This document shows positions 35,561 through 46,314 of a DNA stretch of 64,000 nucleotides, in pieces. Both the position numbers and the translations under genes were made by a program. Below the pieces are notes generated by a model. It saw nothing but the letters and a program-made list of their open reading frames with translations, searched no databases and had not been told where the DNA came from. The stretch is from contig VWZW01006278.1 of NCBI GenBank assembly GCA_013397115.1, positions 1,674,440 to 1,738,439 of the forward strand. The letters run 5' to 3'. The DNA comes from Edolisoma coerulescens. Lineage: Eukaryota; Chordata; Aves; Passeriformes; Campephagidae. The number at the start of each line of letters is the position of its first letter. Within the stretch, counting starts at the first letter, position 1.

Positions 35561-35728
35561 GGGTGGGAGTTCTTGTTTCACTGGCGTGCTTTGGGGAACG
35601 GGTGTGTTTTACTTTGTGGAGAGCACGGTTTGGGATCTGTGCGTTATGGTGGATGTGGGATCGCATGTTTCGGAGAGGATGCCCATTGGAGAAGGTGGAT
35701 CCAACCTCAACCTGTTTTTCTTTCTCAG

Positions 35729-35873
35729 GTCATGTAGAAGAGCAGATTTAATGTGAAGATGGGACTCTTGGTGTTTATGCGTAACCTGCTGCTAGCCCTC
35801 TGCCTCTTTCTGGTACTGGGATTTCTGTACTATTCTGCTTGGAAGTTGCACCTTCTCAGATGGGAGGATTCAA
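35729..35873 (+). CDS. ST3GAL3: ST3GAL3 first coding exon, beta-galactoside alpha-2,3-sialyltransferase N-terminus
   Basis: ST3GAL3 transfers sialic acid from CMP-Neu5Ac to galactose of type 1 and 2 N-acetyllactosamine chains in the Golgi. The coding part runs from ATG at 35759 to 35873, 38 codons plus one base. It reads Met-Gly-Leu-Leu-Val-Phe-Met-Arg-Asn, then a hydrophobic anchor at about residues 9-28 and Tyr-Tyr-Ser-Ala-Trp-Lys-Leu-His-Leu-Leu, nearly identical to the human N-terminus as I recall it. This fits a type II protein with an eight-residue cytosolic tail. The acceptor is a long pyrimidine tract plus CAG ending at 35728, and the donor is a strong GTAAGT. The start has a good context (A at -3, G at +4). 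The first 30 bases of the exon are 5' UTR. The stem and catalytic sialylmotif exons lie beyond the window. Confidence 0.95.
35732..35756 (+). promoter_or_regulatory. Two start-stop upstream ORFs in ST3GAL3 leader
   Basis: ATGTAG at 35732-35737 and ATGTGA at 35751-35756 are minimal uORFs, a start codon directly followed by a stop. The second ends two bases before the main ATG. The first has G at -3. Such elements can stall ribosomes and lower translation; whether they do so here is inference. Confidence 0.6.
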
Positions 35874-38800
35874 GTAAGTAGGAGCACGGTGCAACTGTTT
35901 GTGGGCTCCCAAAACTGTCTGTTAAATAGTTGCAGTAGTGGCGAGGTGGTTCTGATTTAGTAGTATTAGAGGGATGTCATTAAGCCCACTCAAATGCTAG
36001 AGCTTTTAGTACGCTTAAGGGGTCGAATTTGTGACTACCTAATGCTCTTTATGGCTTTACTTTTATTACTGGGTACAAGAGCAGGTCCATGCTTTATAAA
36101 TCTAGTATTAGAGATTCAGTTCTTGGAATATTCTGTTAGTTTATGATTCCTAATTGTCAAAATAAAGAGTTTGTATTTTGAGACTTTTGTTTCCTGAATC
36201 TTCTGTACATTTTAAAATATCTGAGACAAGTTTGGGTTTTTTTCTCTGGTGAATTTTGATTTCTTTCTGTGATCATATGTGCTGGTTATCTCATCATCTT
36301 ACTTTGTCCTTCAGAAATCCTTATCTTCCATTTATCTTCCATGTTGTTATCTGCCAACTATCTGTCATCTAAAGGATGTCTCTCAACCCTTTTAAGTCCA
36401 AAGAGACATCTGACCTCATTGAATACAATCTGAGGATTGTACTGTGCAGTAAGTCCATAGAAGGTTACAGTTGCAGTGAGACAGAAATTAGGCTGAGGTT
36501 TGATTGCTGCTCTTTTTTTTGTTTGTGTTGATTTTGCCTGCATGCAAGAACTATTTATTGAAAATATAAAAACAAGAAAACAATTCCCTCTTCTCCCCCA
36601 CTGCCCAAAACACAAGCCAGCCTTCCTTGCAGCTGTTCCACAGGCTGTTTCAGATGTTTCAGAGCTGACTGTTGCTCCCTGGATCAGCAGCTGAGAAACA
36701 CTGATCCAGAACTGACAGGAAGCCGCTGGTCAGATTTCTTCTTCGCTGTATTGCGTTTCTCTGCATGCTGATAGAGGTTTCTGCTGCAATACTTCTTAAA
36801 CTTAGCATTTTTCTACCTCTACATGCTCCAAATCTGCTGTTATGTGCTCTTAAGAAGTTTTGCACGATGACAGATGATGACTTGGATATGACACTTGTGC
36901 TGATGCACTGATTTTGACAGGAGAACTACTAAGATGCCTTGGACTAGAACAGGTATTGTAAGACTAAATTTGTAAAAGGAGATGCATAGTGTCTTTTTGA
37001 GGAGGGATTTTTTCTTCAGGTTTGTGCTTCAGAGAGGGAGTTAAAAATCTTGATTACGACTTTCTGAAAAGTAGCACTTTTGTTGACAAGGTGTAGAAAA
37101 TCCTTCCTGCATGAAAATAAGTACAGTTTTGGTTAAAAGAACAGTTTTGCCGTATCTGCTGCTACATGATGATCTGTTATGAAATTATACCACCTGCCAT
37201 CCTTTACTTCCTTCACGCCACCAGGAAATCATGTTGGACTTCCCAAGGCCTGCAGAAAAACCCTGCATGCCACAACTTGCGTGTGATCTTTGTTAAAAAT
37301 GAAGAAGCAGCTATGTGTTTATGTGTTATACACCAAGGTGCTGGGGAGGGTTCTAACTTTCTCCAGTCCTCTTCGGATTTTGTGCCTTTAGCTTTGCATG
37401 CCATTTGTTATTTTACACCTGGGGAGTTTTTTGGTAACTTTGGGTTGCAATGTAGTGTTGCAAATCTGTGTGCAGACGCTGTGGATTTCTATAAATGGAA
37501 CACTTCTACCTGGGAAGATGGCTCTAAGTTGCAGCCTAGTTAGAGTGATTTCTGTTGAGTGCATTGGCTGCTTTTGGGTACCCAGGATGTTCTGACGGGA
37601 GCACTGTGAGGTCACATAACAGACCTTTGGTTTGGTGTGTGTCTCCCTTTTTCTAATCTTTTGTGTAAAATGTGTTGTTCGTTTATTCTTGGAAGTTGCA
37701 GTGCTTGCATTAAGCTTCTTCAGCATGTACAAAGCAATGATGCTAGCTTGAAGATTTAGCTTACTGTCCTTTTTCAGTTGTCACAATTGATTTAGGCTGT
37801 ACTGTTGTTCCTTCTAGAAACTTTTGTGGATTGTGTCTTAAATGCCGGATGAAGTTCCTTGAAATATTAACATAAGCAGCAGTCTAGTGTAAAGGGGCAA
37901 ATGTTACTTTTGAAACAGTAAAAATGGTACCTCTTTTCAGTTGGTCTTCAGAGTTTTTTATGTATCAAAACCCATTTCATTTATTGTGTAATTTAACACA
38001 GGAGGACCTTATGCAAATTTAAAGTACAAATCTAAAAGCCCGTATTGGGAAACTTGATATGAAGAGTTAATGTTAAGTTTCTATAAATCAGCATTTGGAA
38101 GTTAACAAATGACATATTTGAATTGACTTACTTAACTATGATTAGGCTTCCTTGTGAATGTGTAATATGATACAATGTATAATGGGGCAATTATACTTTG
38201 TATTTGCTGAAGGGGAGCCTTGCCTGGTTAAGTGCATGAGGCAGGTGGTGCACGATAACCATTGTGGTTTTATTTCCTGAATTGCAACACAGTGTGTGAC
38301 CTTGTAAATTTCCTTAAGATTGATATGACAATGCTGATGTCCCCAAAGGCAAAACTAAGTCAGATGTGTTGATTTTTGGGTCCTTAATAATCAAAGATTA
38401 TTGATTTTGTGTGATTTATGTTCTTATTAAATTATTTTTGCTTTTCTTGTGACCAGTGTCTTTCATCTGTTTAACAGTGACTCCCTAGCTTCAGCAGTGA
38501 CATTCGTCTTTGTTCTGTTCTTTGTGCTAGAGGAGGCATGAAACTAAGCTGATCCTGATGCCTGACACCCTTGCAATCTCTTCAGATACTGGTTTTAGTA
38601 AACTTGACACCTGCATTTAATAGTGGAAACAAACAAATTTGTTGTAGAGTGTGATGGAAAACACTTGCTTATTTGCTGCTTTTGTAGTTTGTTCACTTCA
38701 TGTTTTAGAAGATGCCTGTGCATATCGTTGTCATGGATGAATTTGCATGGTAACTGTGTACAGAGTCTAGTCTCCCTGACTCTTGGATGTTTGTGTATTT

Positions 38801-41278
38801 AGCTGCTAAAGCAAATGAATAGCTGAATTATTTTGTTTATGTGTGCATCTGACCTCTACAAGAAAGCAGGCTAAACTTGAAATAGACTGAAAGATACACA
38901 CCAATGTTTCTCTTAATGTTCCCTTAACTTTAAATGTTCTCCACTTAATGTTAAATCTGCCCTCCTTGAGTAATGCCTTAGTTGAGTACTGCGAGATTAT
39001 TCTCCTTGCTGTGTGACTCTACACCTTGCCAAAATACAAAGGAGAATAGGAAATAATTAATTCTCTAAGGCTTATCTTTACTGTGACAAGAATAGATTGA
39101 ATTCGGCTAATGTGAACTAATTAACATTGAATTAAGTTTAACTGCTTCTTCCATTCAAGACAAACTTCCAGTGATTGCTACCCCTCTCTCATCCTTTTAG
39201 TGAGTATCATGACTGGCTACTCTTCCTCAAGCCTTGTTTCATGTGGCAGTATATTGTTAGTTCTCAGAGCAGCAGCAAAGTACAAAAATAAGGGGTGTAA
39301 TGCTGAATGCAGGAGGGCCCTTGAGCTCTGGTGATTGTTGGGAGTGTATGAGCAGGATTTAGGACAGAGGTAAGATTTCCTTTTTCTCTTTCCTGTTGTT
39401 TGTAATGCAGCTTCAGTCTCTGACAGGACTGGTGAGAGATGTGCACTGTCCCTGCACGTTCTTCCCAGACAGGCAGCAACAATGGATTCCACAGCCCTCT
39501 GATGAAGTGTTGAGTTGCACGGAGGTGTGCTGAGCACGTAGAACTGATAATGTGATGTGAGAGACAAACAAGGAAATAAATAGTTTGTAATCAGGTTTAG
39601 CTGTCCTGAACATTCCAGAAGGAACTTAGAAGAGCAAATAATGCTACTGCTGTTCTTTGTGTTTCTGGACACTTGGTTGTCAGGGAATTCTTGCATAGTA
39701 ATTGTAGTGATAGGAGCAGGCTTTGAAGGTCTGAGACATGCACTGCAGCCTCCTTCCTAGTAAATTCCCATCCTATTCCTTCCCCTTCCTCTGAGGAGGA
39801 AGGAAGATGTTATCTGTACTAGTGTGAAGATCCAGCTCGTGGGAGGGTGCACTGTTGTCTTTGAAAAGTGTGGTGGGAGATGGAGTCTTGGTGACAAATT
39901 AACTAGGCCCTCCTAGGTTTGCTTTATCATCTTGGAGGAATGCATTTTTATGCACAACAAATTTAATACTGATGTTTGTTACTTAACCTGATACGTGTAT
40001 AGCTGATTTTGCAACTTCAAAATTAATGTGTTGTAAGGAAGGAGTGATTCCATTAAAAAGCATCCTGGCAATGGAAATATTGGACTCATTCCCCCAAGGC
40101 AGCTTTTTCTTTTTCCCTCTCTCTCAAAGTATTGAAATATACTTGGGACTAGGACAGTGTGATGCTATTTCCTTGTTCTCTACTGTATTTCTCTCTATAT
40201 TAGCATTGAACTAATTTTAAGAAATATATACTCTGCGTGAAGTACTTTTGCCAAAACCCACGTTAATACAATTTGAGCTTGTCAGTTTGAATGTGATTTT
40301 TGAAACATCTCCAGGTATGTTCTGTTGATGTCTCCTTAAAAAAATCAAGTCACTATTCTGTCATCTGTTGCTCTGTGTTATTTTCAACTCTAAATCTGGA
40401 AAGGCAGCCAAAGAGATAAAGCTTTGGGAAGAGATTTTCCAAAGGTATTTCAGGACCCTTATCCTTTTTACTCCTTTTTTTTTAATGTCTGTTTCCAAGG
40501 GAACTGAGGAGACATAAACAGGCAAAACTGACTCACTTCTGGTTGCAGGTTTTTAGTCTGCTTGCATTTCCATGGAAACCAGTCATGCAGCAAAAAAGGC
40601 TAAATTAATCAAAAGCAATCAAACCATTATTATTAATATAAATACTGGTTTGTCTCTTTCAAGGTGAAATGGTACTTTAGTCAGTTCTTGTATTAGGGTG
40701 TAACAATGTCCTGAAAAAATGGATCTTCTTGCAAGGGTTTGGAATGTGCGTGCTGTTTCTCAGGTGGCTAAAGCCTCATGGATGTGTGGTGGTTTCCAGG
40801 GTGGGTACGGCTGTGGTGTCTTGGGTTACTGGGGGTGTCATTTGTTCTGCGTCAAGGGAGTGGATCTTATGTACACTGACATCTAACTTCCTTCTGTTCT
40901 TTGTTTAATGAAGAACCAATGAAAAGACATTCAGTCGGTGTGTGACCAACTAGGCCATGGAGACAAACTTGTCCTCTTTGTGGAGAGAGTCACGTAATGG
41001 TTTTGTGTTCTGCTGTGACTGTCCTACTTGCCTTTGCCAGAAGATGGGAATGCAGGAGTACTCCTATAAAAAATAACAACTCCGGGCCAGCTTAACTTGG
41101 CACTGGGAACATAAATCTGATGAAAGTGGTTTGAGCTGGGATGGCTGAATTGATGGTTAGGTGGCTGAGGGAGCATATTTTTTTCCAAGGCACTCACACT
41201 GCTGTTGTGAGGTGTGGCAAGCAAATGGTGACGGTGACGACTTTAATTGCTCTCTATTTATGGCGTTAGCTTTAGCAG

Positions 41279-41301
41279 TGTGTATGTGTGTGTGTGTGTG
41301 T
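41279..41301 (+). repeat. TG dinucleotide microsatellite
   Basis: This is a slightly interrupted TG tract of about 11 units, with one TA near its 5' end. It should be polymorphic in length. Confidence 0.85.
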
Positions 41302-44256
41302 ATTTTTTAAAGTACACTTTATTGCTGTTGCCTCTGCTTCCCAGGCTGGAAAGCCTGAGAGACTAACCTTGTGGGCATTACTTTTTAAAAAAAGACTGCT
41401 TTGGGCAGCACTGTGCAGCACTCTAAGCTTCCCAAAACAGTTGCTTTTTTTTTTTTTCTTTGAAGGAAGAGACTGGGTACAGCACTGAGATGGATTATTG
41501 TGAATTCTTTAATGCTTGAGTTATTAGTAGCTTCAAGGTTTGTTTCATCTACTCAGCTGTAGTGTGTGTTAGTGCTGTACTTTCTGCACCAAAATTGAGA
41601 ACATATGTTTAGAAAGTTCTCATAACATGGATCCAGCTACAGTTTTAAGGATGTCTTTGCTAGTTTTCAGATGCTTTAGGGATTTGAGGATCATAGTGAT
41701 GCTTTTTTGAAATGCTAAAAATAGCAAGTAATGTTATTGAGGCAGCAGTGAATATTAGAAACAAAGATGTAAAAATAGAAGTTAAAACAAGAGTTGTCTG
41801 GTAAAGTAGCTTAACTTTTCTAAGATTTCTCATATTGGGCTGAAGTATTCCACTTGTGTTCAGCTTGAAACTTAAAGCTATAGTGTACTAACTATGGTGG
41901 ATAATCCTCTTATCTGTGCAGAACACAGGAAAAATGGATTTGGTGCCCAGAAATTGTCACTGCTCAAGTTACTTTGTGCTCCCTCTGAGCCTGCCAGAAT
42001 AAGGAGCATGGCTAAACTTAAACTGCAGCAACTCCAGGAGACTCAGTTGTGGTAGTATCTTTCACAGCTGTAATAGTGCCAGCTATTTCTCTCTTGGCTG
42101 GAAGCTGGTGTGTGTGTTCCTGATTGCTCTCGCTCCGGCTGCTGGATGTAACCGCACAGGACTGCCCGCCCAGCTCACCCGAGGCAGCTGCCTGTGTGCC
42201 ACCAGCACAGAAGACACAGTCTGCTCAGTGAATGTGAATCAGAACTTATGAGAGTAAGAATAAAAATTTAAAAATTCACGAGTGCCTCTCTGTCTTTTAG
42301 AAGGCAGCACGACACAGGATAGACAAGGAGCACAGGGGAATGAAAGTCTTTTTCTGATCTGTTACTGCCTATTTGGTGAAATACCCAGCATTTCTTTATG
42401 ACCCTGCTATCTCTCCAGGAGTTTTGAGTGCTGCTATAATGTTAACAGTGCAGGACAAAACTCTGCAGGGGCAACGGGAAATGATGCATGACAGAGCTGT
42501 TGAGAGAGGGAGCAAGTATAATGTGCCTTGTCCTTGGGATTTCTCCTGAGGAGGAAACTCCCCGAACACTCTTCCAGTTTTAGGAACATATAAGGAGCAG
42601 TTTAGTGAAGGGCATTAAGGGCATAGCACCCTAAGCATGTTGTGAATCGAGGGGTGGCTATAATACTGTACTTGTACTGTCTTCATTTTGGCTTTTTTGG
42701 GTTACTGTTTTAGTTCTGGGCCAGTGCTGACTTCTTAGCAAGATTGAAAAGTAAGGTGCAAGAATACTTCTTCATCTCCCTACACATGGCTGGGCCTTAG
42801 TTTTGCATTTTGAAATAGTAAGTTGCTCTTGCTTCTCTTGACAGCGACTGTCTGGATGCTGTTTAAGTCCCTTTCTATTTCCCCCTCTCTCCATTTGTGT
42901 CATTAGCTGATGGGTACACTTGAGGAACTTGCCCAGTTTAAAAGAGAGTGTGATTTTTGTTTGTTTCACTTAGTTGACCTCAACCTGACTTAGTGTTTCA
43001 CTTGCTTCACTTGCTCAACTCCCGTGCATTTTCTCCCTGGCCTCCCCACAAATTTTTGGGAAGGGTATGTTCCTGTGCCTTTGGATGGGTGAATTGGGAC
43101 AGTGTTCATAAGGGAACAGTGTTCAGTGTCTTAGATGCAGCTGAAGCCGTGTCCTCCAATACAGTTTTCCAGAGGTCAAAGTCAGCAGTTTTCCATATTC
43201 TGGAAAGGTACATTGCAGTGAAAGCACTTTACCTCTGGTAGCAATTGCTCTGCAGCTGAGCGCTTTCAGAGGCAAAAGGATTTATTCATCTCAGCTGACT
43301 GTGAACCCTTTAGCAATGCGTTCAGCTGGAAACAATACCTCCTTGTGAGGGCTGTCTCATCCCGTGTTAGTGAGTGGTTCTCTGCCTCTCCTCCTCCTCA
43401 CCGTGCATCCCCTGGTGCACAAAGCACTCACCTCTGACCCGCACCATTGCAGCACTGGCTGTAGTGATTAAGGTATTGCCAACCTTGATGGGAGCTCCCC
43501 CCCAACACCCATTTGATAGGATAGATCACACTTTTTCCATTGACTTTGATACAATCAGGCTAGCTTTGGGCACCTTCCATGCCCGTTTCAATTCTGCTTC
43601 ACATCAGTTCTACTGACATTGGGACAAAGGAGGTAATCGGTGATTTGTCTCGAGTTGGACAGCCTCTGCTGCTGTGATCTGGGTGTGGCCTTGGTACTGA
43701 TTCTGACCATGCCTGTCACACTTAGGGATGTTTTTCAGAGGAGATTTTTCCTGGTTTGTTATCTTCTGTCAACATTGTCACTATAACATCTCATATTTTG
43801 TCATTGCAGTCTGGGTTTACATCAGAGTGTCAGGCTGAGGCAATAAAGCATCCAAACAACCTGGGTATGACTTGCAAGGACAAGTATGCTTGGGTCATGA
43901 GGTATAGCTCTCTATGAATTATGTATCTCTTCTGCACTTCAGAAGGAATGTGATTGTGCATCCAGGCAAAAAGTAATTTGTTCTGTGCATGCATATCCTG
44001 AATAGATGTTTGAACCTGAGGCAGCTGATTTCAAGTGGTTACTCCTTCATGGCACTAGGTGATTATATTGCTCTTGTATGCAGTGCTTTCCTGAGGAAGT
44101 AACAGTATGTGAGGATAGTGCCAAAATTCTAGTCAGGTACAGAAACTACAGGATGTTTCTCAACCAGTTCTTGGTATTTTGTATAACCAAAGGCCTCAGC
44201 AATCCAAGAAATGTATATCACTGAAGGTTAGAATTTAGCATTTCTTGCTCAGTTCC

Positions 44257-44272
44257 AAAAAAAAAAAAAAAA
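44257..44272 (+). repeat. Poly(A) run, 16 bases
   Basis: An uninterrupted A run in the intron. No retroposed gene is recognisable upstream of it, so it is treated as simple sequence. Confidence 0.8.
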
Positions 44273-46090
44273 GGAAAATCAGAATGTGTTAAAATAAGCT
44301 ATTTCCATTTCTAAGTGCTTATAAACATACATGTTTCTTGTTTTTCACTTTTTTCATATCACACTAGGATCCCTCCTACTTTACTCAGTCCCTGTTGCAG
44401 CATGTCACTTTTTCACAGTTGTTACCCTGTGGGTTTCAGTGTTCGGGCACTGATTAAACGTGTGAGACATCAGAGCTGCAGCAGTGCAGGAAGTGCACCC
44501 CTTAATCACTCACAGAACAAAAAGAGTTAATAACTACAGAAAAGTTTAACTGATATCTTTTGTAACTACAATGAGTGTGCGTGTTCCAAGGAGTATCTTC
44601 TTTCAAAGCACTATGGACAGATGCATGTATGCTTTAAAAGAAATAGTGGTACAAGATGGTACAGAAATCAATAAAAGCTGAGTTTTCCCAACAGATAAGT
44701 AGCTGATGGCTTCCTACTTCTGAAGGCTTACCCTTACTGTTGCAAAGTTAATAATTTATAAGTGCAATTGCATCTTTTTGTCTTTGTTACAAATTAATCT
44801 CAGAGTAGCTATAAAGTACTATGTTAATATTGTTTCTCAGCTGTAGTTGTGCCTAGAGACCCTAACAAAAAAAATGTACTGAGACACATTTCTTAGGATG
44901 AAGGGTGATGAATAGACTTGACTCAGGAAGGCAGAGGAAGCTGAGGCACAGGAAAGTCAAATTTTTCTACGTCACGCAGCAGCTCAAGGGCAGAGCTATG
45001 AATAGAATAAAGGTCTCAAGGTTTTTCATCTCAGTCCAGTTGGCCAAATGAGACTCGCTGTCCTATAATTACACGTTCTACGTCTGTAGTTCAGAAGGGC
45101 AGCAATATGTTGAAGTTGCTTGCTTGGGGCAGAGGTCTTCTGCTGATGCTTGTAAAAACACATTTCAGAGTCCTGTATTGATAATAAAATGGTCTGCATG
45201 GGCAGTGCTGGTGGAGTGACGTAGGTACTGTAATTAGGGTACGATGTGGCTACTGTGAGCTGCTGCTAGAAGCTGCCTCAGACGCATCTGTGCAAGCGCC
45301 TCCAGAAATAAGTGTACAACCTGAACTGTTGTGAACGCTGGTTTGGGGCTTTTCAGCCTTCAGCTTTGCCCTGTCAAAGGCTCTGTACTTCACGCTTTCT
45401 AGCTGTTTCAATACCAGGGAGTATTTTTTTTATAGTGGAAAAGTTTAATTTTGCTTTCCATATGTAAGCACAGGACTCTCTGTTCTTCTGTTCAAACTTT
45501 AAAAAAATATGTGTTTGGGCACAGACTAAACTTCTAGAATTTCTACTCAAATAATGAAAGACTGAGCTTTCAGAAAGAGGGGAATAATGAAACAGTTCAG
45601 GCTGTTTTAACCATAGAAATCACTAATGCTATGGGTATAATTAGAAACCTAATTACTGTGAATTTACTTGCAAAGACTTTTCAGCCTTTTGAGACTTGCC
45701 CCACACAATTCTATCAGGTTCCAAGTGGAGCATGGGCGGTTCTCCATTAAGCTGCTAGGAAATTAGTAATGCTGCTTTTTCTGTTAGTACTGCTGCTATA
45801 ATCTCTGTTTAAAAGTGCCTTATCTGAACAATGGAAAGGCTTTTATTATTTTTCATTATGGTTCATTTTAACATTATTTTCTATATCTTTGAGTCCAGAG
45901 CCTTTGTGTTTGGGTCAGGTACTTCATTAGAAGCAAAAGCCTGAGTTAATGCAATGTAAAGACTGCAAATTGAATTACAGTGGAAAAATGTGTTAATTTT
46001 AATTGAATTTTCTAATTTTGCCTCATATTTAACAGTGCTTCAAATATAGTTTGAATATTTCTAAACTTTTGAAAGATAGGTTTATGCATT

Positions 46091-46314
46091 GGTTTAGATT
46101 AGGTATGAGGAAGAAATTTTTCACTGTGAGGGTGCTGAGACACTGGCACAGGTTGCCCAGAGAAGTTGTGGATCCCTCGTCCCTGGAAGTGTTCAAGGCC
46201 AGGCTGGGGCATTGAGCAACCTGGTCTAGTGGAAGGTGTCCCCTGTCCACAGTGGAAGAATTGGAACTAGATGATCTTGTAAGGTTCTTTCTAACCCAAA
46301 CCATTCTGTGATTG
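46091..46314 (+). mobile_element. CR1 LINE, 5'-truncated, sense 3' end
   Basis: This is the typical CR1 3' UTR. Landmarks in order: 'aggaagaaatttttcactgt', 'ggcacaggttgcccagagaa', 'ctggaagtgttcaaggccag', 'gagcaacctggtctagtgga' and 'aacccaaaccattctgtgat'. About 225 bases remain, as usual for 5'-truncated copies. Only one unit of the terminal 8-base repeat is visible. Confidence 0.95.

Larger units (their letters stand above)
35874..46090 (+). other. ST3GAL3: ST3GAL3 intron, first segment
   Basis: This is AT-rich intron with no recognised exon. It contains a TG repeat at about 41279-41301, a T-run near 41445, an A16 run at 44257-44272 and a short GC-richer spot at 42.12-42.19 kb. A pair of X-box-like palindromes lies at 40.49-40.58 kb. 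The many short ORFs look random. Confidence 0.7.

Noticed and set aside
34606..35751. 381-codon open frame across the CpG island
   Set aside because: It runs through the 99-base gap, so a third of its middle is undetermined. It also passes through the ST3GAL3 splice acceptor. High GC lowers stop-codon frequency.
39160..39180. Possible ST3GAL3 stem exon (a Lys-Leu-Pro-like stretch)
   Set aside because: Only three residues fit, the flanking codons do not match the stem sequence, and there is no acceptor and donor pair in phase.
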